Positions 54,794-63,488 of a stretch of 64,000 nt of DNA are shown here, piece by piece (position 1 is the stretch's first letter; the number at the start of each line of letters is the position of its first letter). This DNA comes from Pukyongia salina (GTDB lineage: Bacteria; Bacteroidota; Bacteroidia; Flavobacteriales; Flavobacteriaceae): NCBI RefSeq assembly GCF_002966125.1, contig NZ_CP027062.1, positions 2,480,001-2,544,000 of the forward strand, in the 5' to 3' direction. Under the pieces are notes generated by a model. The model made no database searches, was not told the origin of the DNA, and saw only the letters and a list, made by a program, of their open reading frames with translations. The position numbers and the translations under genes were made by a program.

Positions 54794-55648
54794 TCAATCC
54801 GAAGACGTAAGATCCATCACAAGGGCTGAGGCGCCTAGAATAGCGATGTTTGGATGGGTAGATATAAGGATCCGGAGGCCTTCTGTTTGCCTGGGATAGG
54901 CGAATTGGCCGATACTTTCTTTCATCGATGTTTCGAAAAATTTATGGGCTTTTGCAATGGATCCTCCCAGGATGACCACTTCCGGGGCAAACATGAATAG
55001 GATCATTTTTATGGCCTCTCCCAGGTGATGACCAAACTTATGGAACGCCTCAATGGCCTGAGGCTGGTCTTTTAAAGCGTTTTCGTGTACTGTCCTGGCA
55101 TTTTCGCTATAGTTGCGTGTGAAGAAGAAGCTGGCGGCGTATTCCTCAACGATGCCATCAAGATATGGCAGCATACCAATCTCTCCTGCACCGCACATTA
55201 CGCCGTTATAAAGTTGGTTATTAATAATCACTCCCATGCCCAGGCCTGTGCCTATAGTAACCCCAACGAAATTGCGATATTCACGTCCCTTTCCAAACAT
55301 TTTTTCGGCCAGGGCGAAGCAATTCGCGTCGTTATTGAGCGCCACAGGGACATCGTATCGGTTTTCAAGAATCTCTTTAAGATGTACTTCCTTCCAGGCG
55401 GGGATGTTCTGTATGTCGTAAATAATACCGGGTACAGGATCGACAATGCCCGGAACTCCTATCCCTATTCCCTGAACATCGGGGGTAATGATCTTATCCA
55501 ATAATGAAGTAAGTTCCATTAGTACGGCGGCTTCATCTGCTTTCCCATCGATGTCGCGTTTTACTTCGTCCACAAGCATCCCTTTTATTACACGGCCCAT
55601 GTTAAAACTACTGCCTCCCAGGTCAACTCCTATATACTCCTTGCTCAT
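54794..55648 (-). CDS. ROK-family sugar kinase or regulator lacking the zinc motif
   Basis: A 284-residue ROK protein with GVDLGGSSFNMG (phosphate 1), GIGIGVPGIVDP, the catalytic Asp107 in LNNDANC, and GTGLGMGVIINN. ROK sugar kinases normally have GEIGH followed by a CxCGxxGCxE zinc cluster; here residues 155-170 read GEIGMLPYLDGIVEEY, without His or Cys. No DNA-binding domain is present, so a glucokinase-type kinase is most likely. Its start overlaps the end of the MFS gene by 4 bases, which links it to sugar uptake. Confidence 0.88.
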   Translation of the reverse strand: MSKEYIGVDLGGSSFNMGRVIKGMLVDEVKRDIDGKADEAAVLMELTSLLDKIITPDVQGIGIGVPGIVDPVPGIIYDIQNIPAWKEVHLKEILENRYDVPVALNNDANCFALAEKMFGKGREYRNFVGVTIGTGLGMGVIINNQLYNGVMCGAGEIGMLPYLDGIVEEYAASFFFTRNYSENARTVHENALKDQPQAIEAFHKFGHHLGEAIKMILFMFAPEVVILGGSIAKAHKFFETSMKESIGQFAYPRQTEGLRILISTHPNIAILGASALVMDLTSSD

Positions 55649-56901
55649 ACGCCCGATCTTTTTTTACGTTGAAAGGTGCTATTGTTTACAAGAGGCTTGG
55701 CCCAGAAACCAATAGAAAGAATGAACAATAAGGGTAAGACAAGGAACAGGATTCCGGCTTTCAACCCCACTAAATCACCAATAAAACCCACAATGAGGGG
55801 CATGATGGCGCCCCCGGCAATGCCTGTACAAAGTATGCCCGACAAGGAACCATGGTGTGATTTCACCGAGTTCAATCCCAGTGAAAAAATGATCGACCAC
55901 ATCACCGATATAAAAAAACCAAGTATTGGGAAGGCTAGCAGAGCCACTTCAGAAGAACCAAAAATAGCAACGATAAGACAGCCAATCGTAACCAAACTCG
56001 TGGCAATAAGTAATTTGCGACTATCCATGATCTTCAGTAATAAAAGCCCTAATACACATCCTACCGTAAGCATGGCCCAGAAATAAGACACTGTATTCGC
56101 ACCGGTTGTTTGAGGGTCCATTCCGTGATAATCGTTCAGAAACTGGGAGATCCAGTTCCCAATTCCCTGTTCGGTCCCCACGTAGCAAAATATTCCGAAG
56201 AAATACAACAGGGTCCATTTATTCTTTAATAAGTGAAGGTACGATTGTTTGTCTCCCGATTTTTCCGACGCTTTCTTTGCATAAGTGGGGTAATGTGTGA
56301 AACGTACAATAAGGTATAACAAGAGCGCGATCATGGCGAAAACAACATAGAGCGATACCCATGGAAGTTCCTCCGGAACCAGGCTGCGTAGTGTAACGGC
56401 CATACCGGAAGAGTCTTTATTCACTAAATAAATATAGAGGTAGGGACTTGCAAAAGAAGCCAGGCCAAAGACCAGTTGAGCCAGCACCGAATTGAACGCA
56501 AAATGCTCTTCGCCTCCTGCCGCTCGAAGCATGGGGTTTATGATCACTTGTAATACTGCCATGCTACAGCCAAGGAAAAACAGGCTTAGGCTAAATACAA
56601 TATAACCGGGAAAGATCACAAAGACCAGGCAGGCAAATATTATGGCCGCAAAGGCAACCGAAAGTAACGTACGATCGCTGTATTTTTCAGACAGAAAACC
56701 TGCGGGAATAGACATTACACCGTAAGCGATAAAGAATGAAAAGGGCAGGAGGCCGGCTAGACTTAGACTTAGATCGAAGCTTTCCTTTACATCTACAATG
56801 ATGGAATTGAGAATATTTGTGATAAACGATATGGCGAAGAATACCACCATTACCAGCACCACAATGTGGTAGTACTTCTTGGTGGAGGAAGAATTGGCCA
56901 T
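55645..56901 (-). CDS. MFS sugar transporter (FucP/GGP-like)
   Basis: A 418-residue transporter with twelve predicted membrane helices. The first half ends with a charged loop (HYPTYAKKASEKSGDK) and the second half carries the GLxSVKSHHGSLSGILCTG-type segment (described by GLNSVK and SGI) typical of fucose/glucose-galactose H+ symporters of Bacteroidota. It overlaps the ROK kinase gene by 4 bases. With the GH130 and GDPD genes upstream it suggests uptake of a monosaccharide released outside or in the periplasm; the sugar is not certain. Confidence 0.9.
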   Translation of the reverse strand: MANSSSTKKYYHIVVLVMVVFFAISFITNILNSIIVDVKESFDLSLSLAGLLPFSFFIAYGVMSIPAGFLSEKYSDRTLLSVAFAAIIFACLVFVIFPGYIVFSLSLFFLGCSMAVLQVIINPMLRAAGGEEHFAFNSVLAQLVFGLASFASPYLYIYLVNKDSSGMAVTLRSLVPEELPWVSLYVVFAMIALLLYLIVRFTHYPTYAKKASEKSGDKQSYLHLLKNKWTLLYFFGIFCYVGTEQGIGNWISQFLNDYHGMDPQTTGANTVSYFWAMLTVGCVLGLLLLKIMDSRKLLIATSLVTIGCLIVAIFGSSEVALLAFPILGFFISVMWSIIFSLGLNSVKSHHGSLSGILCTGIAGGAIMPLIVGFIGDLVGLKAGILFLVLPLLFILSIGFWAKPLVNNSTFQRKKRSGV

Positions 56902-56967
56902 AAAACTTAAACTATTTCCCTAAATGGTACACCTAAAAGTACTAAAAGAATTTGTTTAGTGGCTTAG

Positions 56968-57144
56968 CTATAATTCATCATTATCTTTCTTTTTGCTTTT
57001 AGAGGCTCCAAAAGCAGTTCCCAGGGCAGCACCAATGGCAATTCCAACTCCTATTCCTAATCCCAGATTATCCATGGCTACGCCAAATGCTACTCCCATT
57101 CCTATTCCTAGTGAAATTCCGTATGCGAGGTATTTATTATTCAT
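56968..57144 (-). CDS. Small glycine-zipper membrane protein
   Basis: A 58-residue protein: ATG at 57144, TAG at 56968. The sequence is MNNKYLAYGISLGIGMGVAF followed by two more Gly-every-fourth-residue stretches (GLGIGVGIAIGAALGTAFG) and a basic-acidic tail ending KKKDNDEL. The regular G-x-x-x-G spacing marks a glycine-zipper protein that may insert in a membrane. It lies between the MFS and GH130 genes. Function is unknown; coding status is supported by the strict periodicity. Confidence 0.6.
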   Translation of the reverse strand: MNNKYLAYGISLGIGMGVAFGVAMDNLGLGIGVGIAIGAALGTAFGASKSKKKDNDEL

Positions 57145-57205
57145 TTCTTACTTTTTATGTATTGGTATACTTTCTTCTGAAATGTTACCATTGCGTTTTA
57201 AAAAA

Positions 57206-58357
57206 TTATTCGGAAGAAGGGTTGTAAACAGCCACGGCGATCTTCGAGTCGGCCGTTCCATAGTATAAAAACCATTTACCCTTGAAAAACACAAGGCCTT
57301 CTACAAAGCAAACTTCGTTTACCTCACCAATTTTCTCATAGTCCTTATCGGGATAGATAAAGTAGCTATCTGTCCTGTCTATCAGCTTATAGGGTTGGTC
57401 GCCACTAAACAAGGCTTGTCCGGCGGCGTATGTAAATTTAGGAAGTTCCGGATCGTTATAATTGGCGGCGTTACTGGCGTTGTAAATAAGAGATACGCCT
57501 TCTTCCCGGAAAAGGGCATAGGGACCGGGTTCTACTAAACGGCTATCAAAATACCCCATTCGTGGGTGTAATACAGAAATGCGTTTCCCAGATTCTTCGT
57601 TTACAGCAACTTCCCAATTAATGAGATCGTTGGAAGTAGCCATAAACAAATTAGTATCTCCAAAGTACATCCAGTACTTTCCTCCAATTTTTTTGGCAAC
57701 GATATCATTTCCCTTTTGTTCAGCTATGATCGCTCCCGCCTTAGACCAGGTATCCCTGTAGGTGGAATCTTTCATTACAAGTCCGTGCTTGGTCCAGCGT
57801 TTAAGATCCGGAGAAGAAGCAATGCTTAAGCGAGCAGTTTTGCCGTCGTAAGAGGTATAGGTCATATAATAAACTCCTGTCTCATCTTTAACTATCCTGG
57901 GATCTTCCACTCCGTCGAAATAGCAGAAGTAGCAGTCTTCGGTATTTTCCTGTGGCGAACCGTCTTTCTTGTAGTTCCATTCGTATACCTTCATATTGTC
58001 ATTGTCCGGATAGAAGACCGGTTGGGGCAACTTTTCGAAATTGAGGCCATCGGTGCTCACCGCCATTCCTATGCGGGAGGTACCTTGCAAATCCTGAGCA
58101 CGGTATAGTAAGAAAACCGTATCGTTTCTAACAACAGCAGTTGGATTGAGTACATTTCTCTCTTCCCAATTCACGTCAGAATTGGTAATTGGATCTGTAA
58201 ATCTCAATTCGGGAGAAGGTTTGAGGATAGGATTGAGGCTGTCCACTTTTTTGAAATAAGGGAAGGCCCAATTAGGTTCCTTGGGATGATCTACCGTAAC
58301 GGGATCATTGCAGCCTACTATCAACACTCCCAGTAACAAAGTAAAAACTAATCTCAT
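57206..58357 (-). CDS. GH130-like glycosidase/phosphorylase, lipoprotein
   Basis: 383 residues from the ATG at 58357, chosen because it gives a lipoprotein signal (MRLVFTLLLGVLIVGC) and avoids overlap with the preceding gene; an upstream start at 58408 is in frame but less likely. The protein is a five-bladed propeller: NPTAVVRNDTVFLLYRAQD, FDGVEDPRIVKDETGVYYMTY (key parts), LHPRMGYFDSRLVEPGPYALF. This is the pattern of GH130 enzymes, which cleave beta-mannosides with phosphate or water. The lipid anchor places it in the periplasm or outer membrane. It follows the GDPD gene by 22 bases. Confidence 0.83.
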   Translation of the reverse strand: MRLVFTLLLGVLIVGCNDPVTVDHPKEPNWAFPYFKKVDSLNPILKPSPELRFTDPITNSDVNWEERNVLNPTAVVRNDTVFLLYRAQDLQGTSRIGMAVSTDGLNFEKLPQPVFYPDNDNMKVYEWNYKKDGSPQENTEDCYFCYFDGVEDPRIVKDETGVYYMTYTSYDGKTARLSIASSPDLKRWTKHGLVMKDSTYRDTWSKAGAIIAEQKGNDIVAKKIGGKYWMYFGDTNLFMATSNDLINWEVAVNEESGKRISVLHPRMGYFDSRLVEPGPYALFREEGVSLIYNASNAANYNDPELPKFTYAAGQALFSGDQPYKLIDRTDSYFIYPDKDYEKIGEVNEVCFVEGLVFFKGKWFLYYGTADSKIAVAVYNPSSE

Positions 58358-58379
58358 AATTTCTTTTGTTTTTAAATAT

Positions 58380-59261
58380 TTATAGTTTGTTATAATGTTT
58401 GATCTCAATTTTCATCGAATCCAAAAGATCTTTCAAAATATTGGGGTAGTCTGTGATGATCCCATCTACCCCCATTTCGATCAATTGCACCATATCCTGT
58501 TTCAAATTTACGGTCCAGGGAATAAGTTCCATCGAATTTTCTTTACAAAATTCGACCAATTCTTTATTTACCAACTTATAGGCCGGGCTGTAAATTTCGG
58601 GGGTAAAACCCAGAACATCCAGGTTTTGTCGAGCCGAGGCGTCATTTTCCACAAGTAAGGCGAGTTTTATTTGAGGATCGATCTTTCTATACGCCCTTAA
58701 TGATTCCGGGTCGAACGACTGTAAGATGATCCGCTCTTTTAGATCCCCCTTATCATCGTTACTAATTCTAACGATTAACTCACTCACAATTTTGGCGAAA
58801 TCGTGCGCATTTGGGTGAAACATTCCGTCGCTAAGAGGATTGCGTTTAATTTCGATATTGTAAAAGGGTTTGGGGTAGCTGTGCTGTAATACCTCGTGTT
58901 CCACTTGCACTATCACATCGTTGAGAAGGGGTTTAAAAGCGGCTATTTTTTTCTGTTCCGGGAAGCGAGCGTGTGGCCTCAGTCCAACATCGTATTTCCT
59001 AACCTCGGAGTAGGGCATATTAAAAATGTTGTGCTCCAGTTCATTTTCTTCGGAAATGTATTTTCCTTCGGGGTCTATGGCTATCTCATGTGAAAAATAG
59101 GGCTCATGGGAGACTACCACCTGAAAGTCGGCCGAAATCGCAAGATCCATCTCCAGCGTTGAAACTCCAAATTCCAGGGCTTTTAAAAATCCCGGAATCG
59201 TATTCTCCGGCATCAGGCCACGGCAACCCCTATGGCCCTGAAGGTCGATCGTTCTGCTCAT
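58380..59261 (-). CDS. Glycerophosphodiester phosphodiesterase
   Basis: A 293-residue GDPD-type TIM-barrel enzyme that hydrolyses glycerophosphodiesters to glycerol 3-phosphate and an alcohol. The hallmark QGHRGCRGLMPENTIPGF carries the catalytic His and metal Glu, LEMDLAISAD adds Glu and Asp, and VVVSHEP holds the second His. The C-terminal VDGIITDYPNIL motif closes the barrel. No signal peptide was seen, so it is probably cytoplasmic. It heads the GDPD-GH130 pair. Confidence 0.93.
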   Translation of the reverse strand: MSRTIDLQGHRGCRGLMPENTIPGFLKALEFGVSTLEMDLAISADFQVVVSHEPYFSHEIAIDPEGKYISEENELEHNIFNMPYSEVRKYDVGLRPHARFPEQKKIAAFKPLLNDVIVQVEHEVLQHSYPKPFYNIEIKRNPLSDGMFHPNAHDFAKIVSELIVRISNDDKGDLKERIILQSFDPESLRAYRKIDPQIKLALLVENDASARQNLDVLGFTPEIYSPAYKLVNKELVEFCKENSMELIPWTVNLKQDMVQLIEMGVDGIITDYPNILKDLLDSMKIEIKHYNKL

Positions 59262-59339
59262 TGGTTTTCGTTATTACAGCTAAGAAAAAGTAATGTTACT
59301 CCCAGAAATATTAAGAGTCTTTACTTCATTGGCCGGAAT

Positions 59340-60227
59340 TTACTTTAGATTTTCTCTAAAAAAAGCGATGGTTCGTTCCCAGGACAGCTTAGCGGCCGCT
59401 TCATCGTATCTTGGGGTTGTATTATTGTGAAAACCATGATTTACTTCCGGGTAGAAATGGGCTTCGTATTTTTTGTTGTGCTTCTGAAGTGCTTTCTCAT
59501 AGGCCGGCCAGCCTTCGTTTACCCGGGTATCCAGTCCGGCATACTGAAGCAGCAAGGGTGCATTGATCTTTGGAACGTCCTCTTCGGAAGGTTGTCTTCC
59601 ATAATAAGGTACAGCCGCTTTAAGATCGGGTAGTTTCACGGCCATCATGTTCGAGATATAACCTCCGAAACAGAATCCAACCACCCCTATTTTCCCGTTG
59701 CACTTTTCATGATCTTGCAAATACCTGAATGCTGCAATAAAATCTTCCAGCATCTCATCACGGTCGCGTTGCCTTTGCATCGCCCTGCCGTCGTCATCAT
59801 TTCCAGGATAACCACCCAGAGGGGATAGTGCGTCCGGAGCAATACTAATAAAACCTTCCAGGGCTGCTCTGCGACCTACATCTTCTATATAGGGATTAAG
59901 GCCCCGGTTCTCATGAACTACTACTATTCCCGGTAATTTTGTAGACTGCTCAGCCTGATAACTCAATAATCCCCTGATCTCGCCACCTCCTTGTGGAGAA
60001 TTGTAAGTAACATAATCTGAAATTAATCGCGGATCATCCGGTTTTACAAGTAAGGTATTCACATAGTCGGGCATCACAAAACTCAACAACGATGGAACCG
60101 TAATTCCTCCAATCGCATACAGAGACAGCTTTTCAATAAATTGTCTGCGCTCCAGTTTATTATGGGCATAATCATCATAAAGATCGAATACTTCCTGAGA
60201 GATATCCTCTTTCCTGAGCTTTTTCAT
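59340..60227 (-). CDS. Dienelactone hydrolase-family protein, probable Tat substrate
   Basis: A 295-residue alpha/beta hydrolase. The catalytic triad is visible: Cys in GVVGFCFGGYI, Asp in YAGLDTRVNEGW and His in EVNHGFHN. The N-terminus has a long leader with ERRQFIEKLSLYAIGG, a twin-arginine-like motif before a hydrophobic stretch, which suggests Tat export. It hydrolyses ester or lactone bonds in unknown substrates. The OmpH/Skp gene lies 7 bases upstream on the same strand, so cotranscription is likely. Confidence 0.9.
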   Translation of the reverse strand: MKKLRKEDISQEVFDLYDDYAHNKLERRQFIEKLSLYAIGGITVPSLLSFVMPDYVNTLLVKPDDPRLISDYVTYNSPQGGGEIRGLLSYQAEQSTKLPGIVVVHENRGLNPYIEDVGRRAALEGFISIAPDALSPLGGYPGNDDDGRAMQRQRDRDEMLEDFIAAFRYLQDHEKCNGKIGVVGFCFGGYISNMMAVKLPDLKAAVPYYGRQPSEEDVPKINAPLLLQYAGLDTRVNEGWPAYEKALQKHNKKYEAHFYPEVNHGFHNNTTPRYDEAAAKLSWERTIAFFRENLK

Positions 60228-60234
60228 TACAGTA

Positions 60235-60744
60235 TTATTTAAGTTTATCTATAACACGCTGGGTTATATCGGTAGAAGCTTCAGCATAAAGCACTATACC
60301 TGCGCTGGAATCCAGTACTATCTTAAATCCCGAGGCTTTAGCAACATCGGCAATGGCGGTGTTCGCTTTATTATAAATAGGCTGATACAGGCTGTTTTCC
60401 TTATCCTTGATCTTCTTCACCGAACTAGTCTCGAGATCCCTTAATTGTTGTTCCTCCTTTCCAAGAGTGGCTTCCACTTCTTTCTGCTGGGCAACGGTAT
60501 AACCCCCACTGCTTGCCTTTTGCTGTGCCTGAGCAAGTTTGGTTTGAAACGCATTTACCTTTGAATCGTACTCTTGGTTGAGCACCTGTCGAAACTGATC
60601 TAGTTGTTGCTGTGCTACCTTTGTTTCAGGCATGGAATTAATAACCACCAGGGAGTTTACATAGGCTACTTCCTGACTGGCACCCTGAAAGGTTGCAAAT
60701 AGTACTATTAAAGCGGTTAGAGCAAATTTTTTATAGAGATTCAT
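60235..60744 (-). CDS. OmpH/Skp-family periplasmic chaperone
   Basis: A 169-residue protein with a signal peptide (cleavage near FQGASQ), the opening strand VAYVNSLVVINSMPE and a long charged coiled coil (residues 40-125) that forms the Skp tentacles. Skp proteins carry outer-membrane proteins through the periplasm. It starts a two-gene unit with the dienelactone hydrolase. Length is typical. Confidence 0.9.
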   Translation of the reverse strand: MNLYKKFALTALIVLFATFQGASQEVAYVNSLVVINSMPETKVAQQQLDQFRQVLNQEYDSKVNAFQTKLAQAQQKASSGGYTVAQQKEVEATLGKEEQQLRDLETSSVKKIKDKENSLYQPIYNKANTAIADVAKASGFKIVLDSSAGIVLYAEASTDITQRVIDKLK

Positions 60745-60884
60745 AACGTATAAATTGATTAGAGGGATATAAGTTATTCAATTATTACCAAATAGTCTGC
60801 TACTCCTATAAATAATTATTATTGTTAACACCTCAACTTGAAAGAATAACACTCACAAATATGGTTTTTATAACTTAGTATAAT

Positions 60885-61964
60885 ATGGAATGGATTCGAT
60901 ATTTCATTTTTCTGGAAGCTTTAATAGCCATGTTTCTTGCGGGAGGCTTGTTCTTTAAGGAAGCTAATTTAAAAAGTCGAACCATATCGCTTTTAATGGC
61001 AATGTTCGGGGTTCATATGCTCATCTTCGTCTATGGCTCAAGTGAACTTACTAATTTGTATCCCGTATTTAAAAGCTGGTTTTATTATGAGATCGGTTTT
61101 TTATTTGGTCCGGTACTCTTTATACATCTGCAGGCCTTTCTGTCGGGTAAGGACAAATTGAAATGGCACGATCTTTTACACCTGTTGCCTATAGTCGCTT
61201 ATTGGTTGTTTTACGGGGATGTACTTTTTATTCCTTCGGAAGAGAGGGTGGCTTATGTTCAGGCTAATTTTCTCACCCGGACCATGACCTGGAATTATAC
61301 GCTCGCTATTCAGATGTGTGTCTACGGACTGGCAAATCTTGTCCTAGTCGTTAAAAGCCGACATTCTATTGAGAAACGAAAATTTATTTATGCCGCAGTA
61401 CTGGTAATTTTCTATCTTATAGCTACCACGGTTATTACTTGGCTTACGTGGTTTGCCGATGGTTGGAGGGATTTCGCTATTTACTATTTACTCATTAGTT
61501 TACTCATGTTCGCCGTGGGATATATTATCTATTTCGATCCTCAGTTCTACAAAGCATTTCGGAAGAAATATTTCAGCTCCTCCCTCGATGAATCTAAAAT
61601 GAACACAATTAGCGAGAAGATCGAAAAAGCGTTTAATCAGGACAGGATCTTTCTCAAGAACAATCTTAGTATTAGAATGTTGGGCAGAGAACTGGACGAA
61701 AAACCGTATCATGTATCCCAGACCTTTTCAGAAAAAATACAAATAAATTTTAACGACTATGTAAATAGACACAGGGTGATCTATGCCAAAGCCCTGTTGA
61801 AGGACCCTAATTACCATCAATTTAAAATTGAGGCTATTGCTCAGGAATCCGGCTTTAATAACAAAGTGACCTTTTATAAGGCGTTTACCAAATTTATAAA
61901 GGTAACCCCTTCAAAATACCGTAAGGATCATTTGGTTAACCGTAATAATTTGCAACAGAAATAG
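60885..61964 (+). CDS. Membrane-bound AraC-family transcriptional regulator
   Basis: A 359-residue regulator: seven predicted membrane helices in residues 5-225, then a linker and a C-terminal AraC HTH (IEAIAQESGFNNKVTFYKAF, then FIKVTPSKYRKD). Such 7TM-AraC proteins are common in Flavobacteriia and presumably sense a signal in the membrane. It is divergent from the OmpH gene and 104 bases upstream of the gene at 62069, a possible target. Confidence 0.9.
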   Translation: MEWIRYFIFLEALIAMFLAGGLFFKEANLKSRTISLLMAMFGVHMLIFVYGSSELTNLYPVFKSWFYYEIGFLFGPVLFIHLQAFLSGKDKLKWHDLLHLLPIVAYWLFYGDVLFIPSEERVAYVQANFLTRTMTWNYTLAIQMCVYGLANLVLVVKSRHSIEKRKFIYAAVLVIFYLIATTVITWLTWFADGWRDFAIYYLLISLLMFAVGYIIYFDPQFYKAFRKKYFSSSLDESKMNTISEKIEKAFNQDRIFLKNNLSIRMLGRELDEKPYHVSQTFSEKIQINFNDYVNRHRVIYAKALLKDPNYHQFKIEAIAQESGFNNKVTFYKAFTKFIKVTPSKYRKDHLVNRNNLQQK

Positions 61965-62068
61965 TAAGATTAAAAGGGAAGATCATACTAATTTTTCGTA
62001 AATTTAATAGTTAAATTGTTCATTATCAGGGCGGGATATAAATCCTGTCCAACTTCAATTCTATCGCT

Positions 62069-63340
62069 ATGAAAACGCTTCTATCTTACGTTGTAACTTT
62101 ACTTTTATTCTTTTCCGGAGTTGGTTTAATGCCTTCCGCCTACGCACAGGTTATCGATTATAAAGAGTATAACGGTACCGTGGTAGACGCGATCACCAAC
62201 GATCCGTTGATCTCTGTAAGTATTAAATTATCTAACAGTAACCTGGGTAGTATAACCAACGATGAGGGTGCATTTTCTATTAAAGTTCCGGACGGTCGGG
62301 AGATAGATGCTGTCGAGTTTTCATTGCTGGGCTATGAGTCTTTGTCGCTTCCCATTTCTCAACTCACCACCGGTAAAAATCGAATCAAGCTTACACCTAG
62401 AGTCACACAATTAACGCAGATCAATATTGCAACCTTTAAAAGTGCTGAGGCGCTGGTGAAGGCTGTATTTGCAAAAAAAGCCGAGAATAACATGAAACAA
62501 TCGGCTGTAATGACCGCCTTTTACAGGGAAACTATAAAAAAGCGTAACAGGAACGTGTCCCTTACAGAGGCAGTGGTAAATGTTTATAAGCAACCGTATA
62601 GTTCTGCAGAAAAAGACATGGTAGGGCTTCACAAGGCGAGGAAAAGTACAGATTATCGCCGGTTGGATACCGTCGCCCTGAAATTGCAGGGAGGCCCGTT
62701 TTCCACCTTGTACCTCGACATCATGAAATACCCGGAGTACATATTTACACCTACCACCTTGGATGAGTACCATTTTAGTTTCGGACCTCCTTCTACGGTA
62801 AATAATAAGGCCGTATATGTAGTAAATTTCAAACAAAAGGAGTTCGTTGATGTTCCCCGGTATTACGGCAGCCTCTTTATAGATTCTGAAACGCTGGCAC
62901 TTAGCAGCGCAATTTACAGTCTCAATCTCACCGGGTTTGAGAAAGATGCCAACACAATGTTTGTTAAAAAGAAACCTCGGGATATCGATGTAACGCCGCT
63001 TAGCGCATCTTATCGTGTAGATTATCGAGAAAAGGACGGGCAGTGGTACTATGGTTACGGTAGTGTTGACCTTTCGTTTAAGGTAAAGAAGAGGCATAGG
63101 TTGTTCAATTCTGTGTACACCTTATCCAGTGAAATGGCGGTCACCGATTGGGAGGCAAATACCACAGGGGCGCGACTAAAAGGGAAGGACCGACTTAAAC
63201 CTACGGTTATCATGACCGATGCCGTTTCCGGTTTCAGTGACCCGGACTTCTGGGGGCCCTACAATGTGATAGAACCGGAGAAGTCGATAGAATCTGCAAT
63301 CAATAAGATACAGCGCAAATTAAGACGTGATAATAGTTAA
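62069..63340 (+). CDS. Exported CarboxypepD_reg-like domain protein
   Basis: A 423-residue protein with a Sec signal (cleavage after YAQ, about residue 27). It starts with a carboxypeptidase-regulatory-like beta-sandwich (YNGTVVDAITNDPLISVSIK, GSITNDEGAFSIKVP), the same plug-like module found at the start of TonB-dependent receptors. The rest (residues 110-423) is beta-rich and resembles large uncharacterised Bacteroidota envelope proteins of the DUF5686-like kind, but no barrel or plug follows. Probable outer-membrane or periplasmic location; function unknown. Confidence 0.8.
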   Translation: MKTLLSYVVTLLLFFSGVGLMPSAYAQVIDYKEYNGTVVDAITNDPLISVSIKLSNSNLGSITNDEGAFSIKVPDGREIDAVEFSLLGYESLSLPISQLTTGKNRIKLTPRVTQLTQINIATFKSAEALVKAVFAKKAENNMKQSAVMTAFYRETIKKRNRNVSLTEAVVNVYKQPYSSAEKDMVGLHKARKSTDYRRLDTVALKLQGGPFSTLYLDIMKYPEYIFTPTTLDEYHFSFGPPSTVNNKAVYVVNFKQKEFVDVPRYYGSLFIDSETLALSSAIYSLNLTGFEKDANTMFVKKKPRDIDVTPLSASYRVDYREKDGQWYYGYGSVDLSFKVKKRHRLFNSVYTLSSEMAVTDWEANTTGARLKGKDRLKPTVIMTDAVSGFSDPDFWGPYNVIEPEKSIESAINKIQRKLRRDNS

Positions 63341-63355
63341 CGTTCCTGTATTACG

Positions 63356-63475
63356 CTAGCGGCGGTTGGCGGCTGTGATTCAGCTGAACAGCTAAGCCGC
63401 TAGGTTAATTTGTTTAGTTAAAGATATCAATTTTATAGAGGTAAATCGTCTAGATAGCTGTAAACACAGCGATTT
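63356..63475. repeat. Pair of hairpins between convergent genes (attC-like)
   Basis: Hairpin 1: CTAGCGGC (63356-63363) / GCCGCTAG (63396-63403) with inner GCTGT/ACAGC. Hairpin 2: AAATC (63443-63447) / GATTT (63471-63475), also with inner GCTGT (63457) / ACAGC (63466). The following TATGCGTTGTTAGCC (63480-63494) runs over the stop of the next gene and looks like an integron attC end. Low certainty. Confidence 0.45.
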
Positions 63476-63488
63476 GCGGTATGCGTTG

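Noticed and set aside
62411-63097. A 228-codon minus-strand open frame
   Set aside because: It is antisense to the CarboxypepD_reg gene, which has a signal peptide and a clear domain; the antisense product shows Cys/His-rich random composition.
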